Source of the DNA: JBDIAG01 sp047974565
GTDB lineage: Bacteria; Actinomycetota; Actinomycetes; Actinomycetales; CAWJMD01
Direction of reading: 5' to 3'
DNA: 64,000 bases
Assembly (NCBI GenBank): GCA_047974565.1
Contig: JBKECN010000034.1
Span: forward strand, 136,467 to 200,466
Below are positions 41,901 to 53,451 of the stretch, piece by piece. The notes under the pieces are model-generated. The model was given only the letters and a program-made list of their open reading frames with translations, had not been told where the DNA came from and made no database searches. A program made the translations under genes and the position numbers. Every line of letters begins with the position of its first letter. Positions within the stretch are counted from its first letter, which is position 1.

Positions 41901-44900
41901 GTGACGATGCCCGTGCGCGAGGCTGCCATGCAGCACGGCCGCGCTGAGCCAGACGTCGTGCGGGTCGAGGGTTCTTTCCTGGCCGCCGACGTCAATGGCT
42001 TCACGCCGCTCACCGAACGGCTGGCCCGCGCCGGCCGGATCGGGGCGGAGGCTGTTGCCGGGGTGATGGCCGAGTGCTTCACGGCGCTGCTCGAGCCGCT
42101 CGGCCCGCTCGACGGCTCGGTCATGTTCTTCGGCGGGGACGCGCTCTTCGTCGTCTTCGACGGACCGGACCACCAGATACGGGCCGTGCAGGCCGCGCTC
42201 GCCATGCGTCAGGTGCTTCATCGGCTCGGACGGATCGAGACTCCGCTGGGCTCGGTGCGCCTGAGCATGGCGATGGGGATCGCCACTGGCAGGGCGCAAC
42301 AGGTGACGGTCGACCACGCCGACGCGGTGTACCTGCTCGGGCCCGTGATCAGCAGGACCCTTCAATTGCAGAAGGAGGCCGGGGCGGCGCAGATCCGGAT
42401 GGACGCCGGCACCCGCGCCGGTCAGCCGGACGGTCTCGTCCAGGCCGTGGACGCACGGACCTGGCGAGTGGCCCGGGACGCGCGTCCAGACCGCGGCGAC
42501 GAACTGCCTGGCGCGCGCGAGGGCGCGAGCCGTCCGGACGAGCCAAAGTCGCTACCCGGCGTCGAGCGAGAACTGCCGAGCGGCCTGCAACTGATGGCCG
42601 GGGCCGCCATCCCCGAACACCGCATCGTCTCAGTGGCTTTCGTCAACGTGCGGGGCCTGGACGAACTCACCGAGACGGCACGCCAGCGCCAGCTGGTCGA
42701 GATCACCCGGCTGGTGCGGGCCGCGGCCGAGGAGTTCGGGGTGCGCTGGGTGGAGACCGATGTCGCGGTAGATGGCGCGATCATCGTGCTGGCGGCAGGG
42801 GTGGGCACCCGGCATGACGACGACGAGCGGCGCCTGGCCGCCGCCGCCAGCCGGATCCTCACCGAGTGTGCACAATCCGGCTTCGGCGATGGGTCACAGG
42901 CCGGCGTCGCCATCGGCATGCACCGCGGAACGGCCTTCGTCGGCTCCGTCGGCCCCCAGTCACGGGGTTCGTGGGGTTCTCCCCCTCGATCGTCAACCAC
43001 ACCGGGCTCGGCAGCCGTCCCGAGCGGCGAAGCACGAGCCTCGGTCACCGGACTCACCACGGTGACCGCCGCCCGCCTCGCCGGCGCCGCCGCCACCGGA
43101 ACCGCCCTGGCCAGTGACGAACTCACCTCCCGGCTGGCGGGACGGTACCTGCTCAAGGATCCCAGGCAGCTGGCCTTGAAGGGCCGCCGCGCCCCTGTCA
43201 CCGCCGCCGTCCTGGGACCCCGCCGCGAGCAGGCCCGGTGGGCGGGCACGTCCGGACTGGTCGGCAGGTCCTCAGAGCTCGACCTGCTCACCCGAAGCTG
43301 GGACGAGCATCGAAGCGGTCGTGGCTCGGTCGTGGAGATCGTCGGACCGGCCGGGATGGGCAAGTCGGCACTGCTGGGTGCCTTCCTCGCCCGGTGCGGC
43401 GAACCGGAGATCGCCATCAGCGCCGACATCGCCGACTCGGTGGTGCCGTTCGGCGCCCTCTCCGCTCCGCTGCGAGCATGCCTGCCTGCCGACCTGGCCG
43501 CCGTCGTCGCCGGTCTCGGCCCGCGAGGTGTCTTCCTGGCCCCGGTGCTGGGTCAGGACCTGCCACGCACCCCGGCGGTGGACGAGGTGGACATCGACTC
43601 GGTCGCTCAGATACGCGCAACCCTGCTGGCGCTGCTACTGCAAGAGCGTCCCGGGCTGCTCGTCATCGACGACGCCCACTGGCTCGACCCCAGCAGCCTC
43701 GACCTGTTCGCCCGGGTGGGCCGACCCTTGGCCGACTCCGGATGGCTCATCGTGTTGACCCGTCGACCCGCCGCCGCACCCGTGGTGCCGGGTGCCCGGC
43801 TTCTCGACCTGGAACCCCTCGGCGACGCCGAGGTGGCCCGGCTGGTGGGCGCCGACCAGGGTCGTCCGCTCAGTGACGCCCGGCTCGACGCGGTGGTGGC
43901 CAAGGCGAGTGGAAACCCGCTCTATGCGCGCCAACTCGCCGCAGCGGTGGTCGACTCTTCCGGAGTGGGCCTGCCGGAATTGGCGGAGCAGGTGATCGGC
44001 GCGCGGATCGACCGCCTGGAGGCCGGAGTCCGACACCGGTTACGGGCGGCGAGCGTGCTGGGCGACCCGGTGGACCTCGAGCTGCTGGCCGAGCTCGTGC
44101 CCGATGCCGACCACGGCTGGGAGGCGGCCTCGGAGTTTGTCGTCGTGGACGAGGCTCGACTGCGGTTCAGGCACGACCAGATCAGGCTGGCGGCCTACGC
44201 CGGGCTGCGTTTCAGTGAGCGGGTGCGGCTGCACCGGGCCGTCGCCCTGGCCTTCGAGCGGCGCGCCGACGCCAACCCGGCCCGGCTCGCCGACCACTGG
44301 CAGGCGGCCCGCGACCCGGCCCAGGTGCTGCGCTGGGCGGGCAAGGCGGCCCAGGACGCCCATACCCGGGCGGCGTACTTCGACGAAGCGCGGCTGCGGG
44401 CATTGATCGTGGAGAATGCCCGGGCTGCAGGGGTTTCCACCCGGGACCGGGCCGCGCTGTACGCGGAGCTGGCTCGATGTCACGAGACCAATGCGGAGTT
44501 CGAGCAGGCCGAGCGGGCGCTGGGGTCGGCGATGCGCTGGGCCGCCCAGGATCAGCGTCTGGACTTGCGGCACCGCCTGGCGCGGGTCGCCTTTCGTGGC
44601 GATCACCTCACCCTCGCGGTGCGACGAGCCTCGATGGCGCTGCGGTCGGCGCCGCCGGACACCCCGGTGCAGGCGGAACTGCTGGTGCTGCGGTCGGCGG
44701 TGCATGCGATGGCGGGCCGGCGCCGGCAGAGCGACCGGGACGCCCGGGCCGCCGATGAGGTGGCCACTCGGATCGGTCGCGATGACCTGCGGGGAACCGC
44801 GCTCAGCCAGCGGGCGCTGAACGCCGATGAGTACGCCGAGCCCGAGGCGGCCGAACTGGCCGCCGAGGCTGTTCCGCTGCTGAAGAAGGCCGGCTTGCAC

Positions 44901-45704
44901 CGGGACCTGGCAGTGCTTCGGCTGAATCTGGGCATCAGCCTCATGGTGCGCGGCGACTGGGTGCGCGCGCTCGATGAGTTCGACCAGGCGACCGACGGTT
45001 TCACCCGGTCCGGTTTTGTCCTGGGGCTGGTGGCCACCGACATCAACCGGGCTGGGATCCTGCTCGAGCAAGGCCACGTGGACGAGGCATTCACCCTGTT
45101 CGAATCCACCACCCGGCAGGCCAGCGCGGCGGGCAACCGCCGGCTCGCACGGTTCGCCTCCGGGTCCGCCCATCGCGCGCAGGCATGGCACGGGGACCAT
45201 GACTCGGCGGTGCAGGGCCTGACCCGGGATATCACCGACCTGCGTGGTGACGGTCAGGACGGCGAGGCCGCCGACCTGGAGGCGTACTTGGCCGAGACTC
45301 TGCTGATGGCAGGACGTTTCGATGAGGTGCGCGAAGTGTGCAGCCGCTTGCTGGACGAACTCGCCGACCGTTCTCAGGAGGTGGTGGTGCTGACGGTTGG
45401 GCGACTGGCCGCAGTCGCGTCCTATCGGGCGGGCGGCGGCCAGGCGTCCCTGCAGGCCCTACGTGACACCCTCGCCCAAGCCCGACAGCGCGAGTGCCGG
45501 ATCGAGATAGCCAGGTGTCTGGCCGCCCTGCAGGAACTGGGTGAGCAGCTCGGCGCCGACGACCGGCGGGAACAAGCCGAGGCTCTGGCCAGCCTGGGGG
45601 TCGTGTGGATGCCACCGACCACCGACAGCGCCCACCTCACCAGGTCTCGCAGTCGCGACCTCTCAGGCCAGGCTGGGCTGCAACCAGGCACCGGGAGTCG
45701 TTGA
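41901..45704 (+). CDS. Class III nucleotidyl cyclase-AAA ATPase-TPR signalling protein
   Basis: Very large cytoplasmic protein of 1267 residues. An N-terminal class III cyclase homology domain has both metal-binding Asp residues, D30 in FLAADVNGFT and D80 in FFGGDALFVVF. A second cyclase-like domain near 240-400 is degenerate (VAFVNVRGLDE). Then follows a STAND/AAA-type ATPase with Walker A GPAGMGKSAL at about 482 and Walker B LLVIDDAHWLD at about 590. A long helical TPR-like region extends to the C-terminus, without a LuxR-type DNA-binding domain. Similar cyclase-ATPase proteins are numerous in mycobacteria. GTG start immediately after the stop of paralogue B. It may make cAMP for the Crp-like regulator nearby. 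Confidence 0.9.
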   Translation: MTMPVREAAMQHGRAEPDVVRVEGSFLAADVNGFTPLTERLARAGRIGAEAVAGVMAECFTALLEPLGPLDGSVMFFGGDALFVVFDGPDHQIRAVQAALAMRQVLHRLGRIETPLGSVRLSMAMGIATGRAQQVTVDHADAVYLLGPVISRTLQLQKEAGAAQIRMDAGTRAGQPDGLVQAVDARTWRVARDARPDRGDELPGAREGASRPDEPKSLPGVERELPSGLQLMAGAAIPEHRIVSVAFVNVRGLDELTETARQRQLVEITRLVRAAAEEFGVRWVETDVAVDGAIIVLAAGVGTRHDDDERRLAAAASRILTECAQSGFGDGSQAGVAIGMHRGTAFVGSVGPQSRGSWGSPPRSSTTPGSAAVPSGEARASVTGLTTVTAARLAGAAATGTALASDELTSRLAGRYLLKDPRQLALKGRRAPVTAAVLGPRREQARWAGTSGLVGRSSELDLLTRSWDEHRSGRGSVVEIVGPAGMGKSALLGAFLARCGEPEIAISADIADSVVPFGALSAPLRACLPADLAAVVAGLGPRGVFLAPVLGQDLPRTPAVDEVDIDSVAQIRATLLALLLQERPGLLVIDDAHWLDPSSLDLFARVGRPLADSGWLIVLTRRPAAAPVVPGARLLDLEPLGDAEVARLVGADQGRPLSDARLDAVVAKASGNPLYARQLAAAVVDSSGVGLPELAEQVIGARIDRLEAGVRHRLRAASVLGDPVDLELLAELVPDADHGWEAASEFVVVDEARLRFRHDQIRLAAYAGLRFSERVRLHRAVALAFERRADANPARLADHWQAARDPAQVLRWAGKAAQDAHTRAAYFDEARLRALIVENARAAGVSTRDRAALYAELARCHETNAEFEQAERALGSAMRWAAQDQRLDLRHRLARVAFRGDHLTLAVRRASMALRSAPPDTPVQAELLVLRSAVHAMAGRRRQSDRDARAADEVATRIGRDDLRGTALSQRALNADEYAEPEAAELAAEAVPLLKKAGLHRDLAVLRLNLGISLMVRGDWVRALDEFDQATDGFTRSGFVLGLVATDINRAGILLEQGHVDEAFTLFESTTRQASAAGNRRLARFASGSAHRAQAWHGDHDSAVQGLTRDITDLRGDGQDGEAADLEAYLAETLLMAGRFDEVREVCSRLLDELADRSQEVVVLTVGRLAAVASYRAGGGQASLQALRDTLAQARQRECRIEIARCLAALQELGEQLGADDRREQAEALASLGVVWMPPTTDSAHLTRSRSRDLSGQAGLQPGTGSR

Positions 45705-46478
45705 GCGGCACACGAGCCGCCCGCACCGCTGGGGGGTCAGCAAGGCGGCCGGCCAATCGCCGGTGCTGTCGCGACCCCAGCGAGTCGAGGGTCGCGGGGC
45801 GCACCGCGGCTGCCCCTGTTCGGCGGTCGGATCGCTGCGCACGTCCTGGGGCGTGGACACCTGCGAAGGCGTGGACACCTGCGAAGGTGTTGACACCTGC
45901 GAACCCGGCGCCTCCGAAGCCAGTCGAGCACTCACATGACCGATGGACAGTTCGCTGAGCATGGGTTCGCTCGCGTCCGCCGGTAGGTGCTCCGGAGCGG
46001 GAGTCGTCTCGTCGCCGGCCGGGTTGAAGGCACGCAGGTACCAGAGTTGCCGAACGGTGAGCTGGGTCAGGTCGCCTGGGCGGTGCCGACCGATCTCGCT
46101 TCCCGGGCCGTGTGGGGTTGGTGGCACCGGAACCCGGGGCGGCGCCTGCCACGAACCAGGAACCGACGACCCGCGCAGCCGTGCTGTCCGACCCGCGGTG
46201 GGGGTGAGCAGGGCGACGATCCAGCCGGGCAATGCCCACCGCGAGCGTGCCAGCCGAGTCTGGACCCAGGACGTGGATGTCGCCGCGGAAGGTAATTCGG
46301 TAGGGGCGACACGAACGCGTTCGTGGAACAGGACATCGTCGGTGCGGCCGACCAGATCCGAGACGGTTCTGGTGGAAACCCTTTCAGGGAAGGCGTTCTC
46401 GGAGGTATTCCCCGCGAGACCACTGAGGTCGTCGAGGTCGGTCCGGCGGAGCGTGGCGGGGTCGAGAAGGGAAATCAT
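45663..46478 (-). CDS. Hypothetical protein with VSTPSQ repeats
   Basis: Unrecognised protein of 271 residues. The start is well supported by AGGAGACCCCC before the ATG at 46478. Composition is Pro/Ser/Thr/Arg-rich with no membrane segment; one conserved-looking segment is DLTQLTVRQLWYLRAFNP. Three copies of an 18-bp repeat (45853-45906) encode SQVSTP repeats. Its 3' end overlaps the end of the convergent cyclase/ATPase gene by 42 nt. It may be a lineage-specific gene; no function can be proposed. Confidence 0.6.
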   Translation of the reverse strand: MISLLDPATLRRTDLDDLSGLAGNTSENAFPERVSTRTVSDLVGRTDDVLFHERVRVAPTELPSAATSTSWVQTRLARSRWALPGWIVALLTPTAGRTARLRGSSVPGSWQAPPRVPVPPTPHGPGSEIGRHRPGDLTQLTVRQLWYLRAFNPAGDETTPAPEHLPADASEPMLSELSIGHVSARLASEAPGSQVSTPSQVSTPSQVSTPQDVRSDPTAEQGQPRCAPRPSTRWGRDSTGDWPAALLTPQRCGRLVCRSTTPGAWLQPSLA

Positions 46479-46641
46479 GGGGGTCTCCTAACCTGGGCCG
46501 GAGGCGGCTGCGTCCGGAAATCTGACCTGTCTTCGAGGTTAGGAAGCCGAACTCTGCCGGTCTGTTCGCCCGCTGACACTTCGAGCAAGATTCGACGTGG
46601 GCCCCGCACCGGTCAGTGGTGCGCCGCACACGCGCCAGAGG

Positions 46642-47730
46642 TCAGCGGGCAGCCGGACCTGCGGTCTCCGGACGGGAGCCGGGAGCATAGATCGCCACAC
46701 CGACCACTCCGGGCCCGGCGTGGGCTCCGACGACGGCCCCCACCGAACGCACCTGGGGCCGCGTTCCCACAGACTCGGCGATCCGGTCGGCGAGCTGGTC
46801 GGCCCGCTCGGGCGCACCCAGGTGCTGCACGGTGACGAGCAACTCACCACCGCGGGCGGCCCGGGCCGAGATCACCTCCACGAGCCGTTCAATGGCCCGG
46901 GCCATGGTCCGGACCCGCTCCTTGAGCACTACCCCGCCGTCCTGCACGGCCAGCACGGGTTTGACCGCCAGCGCCTGCCCCAGCACCGCCCCGGCCATCG
47001 AGATCCGCCCGCCCCGGCGCAGATACTCCAGGGTCTCGACCACGAAGAGCACCTCGGTGGCCGAACTGGCCGCAAGCGCGGCCTGGGCCACGCCGCGCCC
47101 GTCACTGCTTGCCCGCGCGGAGGCGGCGGCAAGCACCCCGTAGCCCAAACCCATTGCGAGGGTGCGCGAATCCACCACGTGTACCGGGACGGACACCGCA
47201 CGGGATGCCAGCCGGGCCATCGCCACGGTGCCGGAGGCGTCGGCCGAGAGGTGGATGCTGACGATCTCCCGGGCCCCCTGGGCAACCAAGTGGCTGTATG
47301 CCTCGACGAAGGCCTGCGAGCTGGGCCGTGAGGTGGTCACCCGCTTGTGCGCGCGCAACGCGGCGACGAGTTCACCGTCCGCCAGGTCGGTCTCCGGTCG
47401 GCTCAGGCCATCCCAGATGACGTCCAGCGGCACGACCTCGATGCCGTGGGCGGCAATCTCGTCCGGCGACAGCGAGGAGGTCGAGTCGGTCACCACCCCG
47501 ACCCGGCCCGCCCCCGGCTGTTCGTCGGCGGCTGACTGTTCGTCGTCGGCCCGCTGTTCGTCGTCGGCTGCCTGTTCGTGGTCGACCCGCTGTTCGACCC
47601 CCGCCCGGGCTCGGGCCGGAGCCGGAGGGTGGGCGCGGCCGTGCCTGCGCCGATCGCGGGGGTCCGCACCCCCACCGCCCGGTCTGGGACGGGCCTCGTC
47701 CGCGAGACTGCCTACCGTGGGGATGAGCAC
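46642..47730 (-). CDS. DegV-family fatty-acid-binding protein
   Basis: DegV (FakB-like) lipid-binding protein, 362 residues including a 75-residue acidic, repetitive N-terminal extension (ADDEQ units) not typical of the family. The DegV fold starts at VGVVTDSTSSL; TTSRPSSQAF and the segment around SIHLSADASGT bind the fatty acid head, and RRGGRISMAGAVLG is the second signature. FakB proteins present fatty acids to a FakA kinase, which is not in this window. GTG start 10 nt downstream of the leuS stop, so it is co-transcribed with leuS, the usual actinobacterial neighbourhood. Confidence 0.9.
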   Translation of the reverse strand: MLIPTVGSLADEARPRPGGGGADPRDRRRHGRAHPPAPARARAGVEQRVDHEQAADDEQRADDEQSAADEQPGAGRVGVVTDSTSSLSPDEIAAHGIEVVPLDVIWDGLSRPETDLADGELVAALRAHKRVTTSRPSSQAFVEAYSHLVAQGAREIVSIHLSADASGTVAMARLASRAVSVPVHVVDSRTLAMGLGYGVLAAASARASSDGRGVAQAALAASSATEVLFVVETLEYLRRGGRISMAGAVLGQALAVKPVLAVQDGGVVLKERVRTMARAIERLVEVISARAARGGELLVTVQHLGAPERADQLADRIAESVGTRPQVRSVGAVVGAHAGPGVVGVAIYAPGSRPETAGPAAR

Positions 47731-47740
47731 GCGCTGACGC

Positions 47741-50263
<2,523 letters not shown>

Positions 50264-50320
50264 CTGAAGTTCTCCAAGCGCCCGGCCCGCCCGGTGCGTC
50301 GGCCAGTTCACCTGGCACAA

Positions 50321-50345
50321 GAAAACCCCTCACGCAGGAGGGGCT
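50321..50345 (-). terminator. Attenuator hairpin in the leuS leader
   Basis: On the minus strand CCCCTC-CTGCGT-GAGGGG is followed by TTTTC, an intrinsic terminator located 58 nt before the leuS start and 120 nt after the leader peptide. Its place suggests conditional termination of leuS transcription. Confidence 0.8.
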
Positions 50346-50467
50346 TGCCGCGCTGGACCGCCGGGTCGCTCGATCCCACCTCGGCGGCCCGATCACGTCG
50401 CGCCCGCACAGAGCCGGGAGCGGCCGCATCGGCCTACGCACGCCTGGAGGCGAACTACCCGACGCGC

Positions 50468-50503
50468 CTAGCGCGGCCACCGAAGCAGCACGCCGGATCG
50501 CAT
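50468..50503 (-). CDS. leuS leader peptide
   Basis: An 11-residue open frame, MRSGVLLRWPR, with tandem Leu codons (CTG CTT) in the leader of leuS. TAGTCT, a good -10, lies only 7 nt before its ATG, so the transcript is probably leaderless. A downstream terminator hairpin precedes leuS. This arrangement matches ribosome-mediated attenuation of leucine genes in actinobacteria: stalling at scarce Leu-tRNA would let transcription read through. The peptide itself needs no further function. Confidence 0.7.
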   Translation of the reverse strand: MRSGVLLRWPR

Positions 50504-50734
50504 CCGGTCAAGACTAGCGCACCCTCTCGGGCACCCCCGATCACCTTCCGGCGAACGACCCGCACCGAGCAAGGCCAGCGCCGGAGAGTATCCGGTGGAC
50601 GCGCTGAGCAACCCAGCGCTGCTCGATTGAGCCGACCGGGCGAACACCGGTGCAGCGGACGGGGGTGCCTGCCGATTGAGGGTGAGCACGCGCACCCGGA
50701 CCTTCACCCGGGTCACCTGAGCGAAAGGACGGCG

Positions 50735-52693
50735 ATGCCTGCCCGCTTCACGCGGCGAGCCGCGGCTCCCCTCAGCCGCGCCCGCACGCGCGTTCTGGTG
50801 CTGCGCTTCAACCTCGTCGTGGCGATGACCAGCCTGGCGGCGGTCGCGTGGGTGCGCATGCCGGGCTTCGAGGGCACCGTGACCGGCTGGCTCGTGCTCT
50901 GCCTGAGCGGACTCGGACTCGTGCTGGGCAGCGGCTACCTGCTGCGTGACCTGCCCGACGCCCGCACCGAGGCCGAGCAGGTGGTGGTGCAGGCCGTCTC
51001 GCAGACCAGGACTCTGGGCGAGCGGCGGCTGGCCGCGCTGTTGGCCGGCACCACCGATCTGGTGCTGGTGCTCAACGCCGAGGGGCGGGTGACCTTCTCC
51101 TCGGCCCCGTCGATGCGGGTCCTGGGGTACACCCAGTCCGGCATCCGGGGGCGGCTGATCGATGAGCTCCTCACCGAGGATTCCGGCACCCGGCTGGCCA
51201 CCGCGATCACCGGCATCAGTGACGGCGCCCAGGTGCGGATGGACCTGATGGCGGTGCGCGGCGACGGCAGACACGCCCCCGTGGAGGTGACGATCACCTC
51301 CCACCTCGGCGAACAGATCATCTCCGGCTACGTGGTCGCCTTCCGGGACATCTCCCACCTCTCACAAGTCACCGCCGAACTTGCCAGGCAGTCCCACCAC
51401 GACCCGCTCACCACGCTGCCGAACCGCAGGCTGTTCCATGCCCAGCTGACCACCGCCTTGCGGTCCGAACGGGGCGGCTCGGTCGGGGTGATCGTCGCCG
51501 ACGTCGACAAGTTCAAGGCGGTCAACACCTCCTACGGCGCCGAACTGGGCGACAAGGTGCTCATCGAGCTCGCCTCCCTGTTTCACGAGGTGACCGGCCC
51601 GAACGACACGCTGGCCCGCCTCGACGGCGACTCCTTCGCCCTGGTGCTGCCCGGACGCACGACCCTGGGGATGACCACCCTGGCGAAGCGGCTGATGGCC
51701 CTCTTGGCGAATCCGCTCTTTGTGGAGGGACACGAGGTCCCCGTGCGGGTGAGCCTGGGCCTGGCACAGGCGGAGCCGGACGACGGCCCGGACGAGGTGT
51801 ACCGCAACGCCGAGGTGGCGCTGGCGTGGGCCAAGCAGTCCGGAGGGTCACAACTGGCCCGATACGAACGTGAGGTGCATCACCGCGCGATCGACCAGCT
51901 GATGCTGCGCCAGGACCTGGATACCGCGATCCGCCACGGCCAGCTGAAGCTCGTCTACCAGAGCATCGTGGATCTGTCGGATTCCAGCCTGCACGGCGTG
52001 GAGGCGCTGGTCCGCTGGGATCACCCGATCCGGGGATCGATCCCGCCCAACGACTTCGTGCCGATGGCCGAACAGTCCGGGATGATGATCGAGTTGGGCA
52101 ACTTCGTCCTGCGGCGGGCGTGTCTGGCGGCCGCCCGGATGCAGCGCCCCGGAGCCCCGCTGATGATGTCGGTCAACATCTCCGCCCTCCAGCTGGCCCA
52201 GCCGGACTTCGTCATGGACCTGCTGCGGGCCCTGGACGAGGCAAGCCTGGACCCGGGTCTGCTGATGCTGGAGATCACCGAGACGGCCGTGCTGGTCAGC
52301 CAGGACCGGGTGATCCCGCGGTTGGCCGCCCTGCGCAGCCTGGGCGTGCACATCTCGGTCGACGACTTCGGCACCGGCTACTCGTCGCTGAACTACCTCA
52401 CCCGGCTCCCCCTGGACGAACTGAAGGTGGACAAGTCCTTCGTCGACCGGGTGCCGGGCGATCCGGCCACCGAGTCGGTGGTGCGGGGGATGCTGGAGAT
52501 GAGCAACAGCCTGGGACTGATCACCGTCGGCGAGGGGATCGAGACACACGAGCAGGCGCGGTGGCTGCACCGTGCCGGGTGCACCCTCGGGCAGGGGTAT
52601 CTGTGGTCCCGCCCGATCGACGAGGACGAGGTGCTGGCCGTGCTGGACCACGTCGCCTCCGCTGCGGGCAATCACCTCGATCCGGCTGGGTAG
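50735..52693 (+). CDS. PAS-GGDEF-EAL cyclic-di-GMP protein
   Basis: Membrane-bound c-di-GMP enzyme of 652 residues. Two N-terminal membrane helices (about 20-70), a PAS domain (LLAGTTDLVLVLNAEGRVTF), a GGDEF domain (SHHDPLTTLPNRR) and an EAL domain are visible. The GGDEF signature reads DGDSF, so synthesis is probably lost. The EAL domain is complete: EALVRWDHP, SVNISALQL, LEITETAVL, DDFGTGYSSLNYL, KVDKSFV and GEGIET, indicating an active phosphodiesterase. The ATG at 50735 is preceded by GAAAGGACGG. The gene is divergent from leuS. The c-di-GMP level it controls could affect the membrane-lipid operon that follows, but this is inference. Confidence 0.93.
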   Translation: MPARFTRRAAAPLSRARTRVLVLRFNLVVAMTSLAAVAWVRMPGFEGTVTGWLVLCLSGLGLVLGSGYLLRDLPDARTEAEQVVVQAVSQTRTLGERRLAALLAGTTDLVLVLNAEGRVTFSSAPSMRVLGYTQSGIRGRLIDELLTEDSGTRLATAITGISDGAQVRMDLMAVRGDGRHAPVEVTITSHLGEQIISGYVVAFRDISHLSQVTAELARQSHHDPLTTLPNRRLFHAQLTTALRSERGGSVGVIVADVDKFKAVNTSYGAELGDKVLIELASLFHEVTGPNDTLARLDGDSFALVLPGRTTLGMTTLAKRLMALLANPLFVEGHEVPVRVSLGLAQAEPDDGPDEVYRNAEVALAWAKQSGGSQLARYEREVHHRAIDQLMLRQDLDTAIRHGQLKLVYQSIVDLSDSSLHGVEALVRWDHPIRGSIPPNDFVPMAEQSGMMIELGNFVLRRACLAAARMQRPGAPLMMSVNISALQLAQPDFVMDLLRALDEASLDPGLLMLEITETAVLVSQDRVIPRLAALRSLGVHISVDDFGTGYSSLNYLTRLPLDELKVDKSFVDRVPGDPATESVVRGMLEMSNSLGLITVGEGIETHEQARWLHRAGCTLGQGYLWSRPIDEDEVLAVLDHVASAAGNHLDPAG

Positions 52694-52767
52694 CGGTACT
52701 CAGGCATTCGCGGCGGCGGTGCCGCACGGTGAACGGGTTGCTCCTCAACGTCGACCTCGGAGGACCC

Positions 52768-53451
52768 GTGCCGCAGCCCAGCCCGCCACCCCCAGTCCGT
52801 TCAGCCGACGCGCCCGCCACCCAGGCGGATGCACCCGCTTCGCTCGGCCTCTACGCACTCAAACCCTGGTACACCCGTCGGCTGACACCGATCCTGCGGG
52901 CAGCCGAACGCGCCGGCCTGTCCCCCGATGCCCTCACCGCCGCCGCGGTACTGGCGGCCATCGGCGCCGGGGCCGCGATCGCCGCCGGATGCTGGATGGG
53001 TGCCGCCGTCCTGCTGGCGGTCCGCCTGGCCGGCGCCAATCTGGACGGTGCCCTGGCCCGTCGCCGGGGTCTGGCCTCGTCCTGGGGTTTCGTCCTCAAC
53101 GAGGTGGGTGATCGGGCAGCCGACCTGGCGATGTTCGCCGGCCTGGCCGGGCTCGCCTGGCGCACCGGGACGGACGGTTCGCTGGTGCTGGTCCTGGTGC
53201 TGGTCGCGGCGCTGGCCGCGACCCTGCCCACCTTCGCCTCGCTGGCTCTGGCGGGGGCCGGTGCCCCGCGAGCCAATGGCGGACCACTGGGTAAGACCGA
53301 GCGGTGCCTGCTCGCGGTGATCGCCACCGCCATACCGCACCTGCTCGGCGTCCTGGCGGTCCTGCTCATCGCCGGGTCGGTGCTCACCGCAGGGATGCGT
53401 CTGTACCGGGGACACCGCCAGCTCACGCGCGATCGAAGCGCGACACGATGA
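52768..53451 (+). CDS. CDP-alcohol phosphatidyltransferase-family protein
   Basis: Membrane enzyme of 227 residues expected to join a CDP-activated lipid and an alcohol. The family pattern is DGxxAR-x8-GxxxDxxxD. Here it is DGALARRRG then GFVLNEVGD: the DG and AR are kept and the last Asp is present, but the third Asp is Asn, and the Asp normally three residues before DG is Ala. This departure may mark a distinct subfamily or changed metal use. GTG at 52768 is chosen because GGAGG lies just before it. The stop overlaps the next start in ATGA. The set CDP-transferase, CdsA-like and PlsC-like recalls enterobacterial ynbABC. Confidence 0.85.
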   Translation: MPQPSPPPPVRSADAPATQADAPASLGLYALKPWYTRRLTPILRAAERAGLSPDALTAAAVLAAIGAGAAIAAGCWMGAAVLLAVRLAGANLDGALARRRGLASSWGFVLNEVGDRAADLAMFAGLAGLAWRTGTDGSLVLVLVLVAALAATLPTFASLALAGAGAPRANGGPLGKTERCLLAVIATAIPHLLGVLAVLLIAGSVLTAGMRLYRGHRQLTRDRSATR

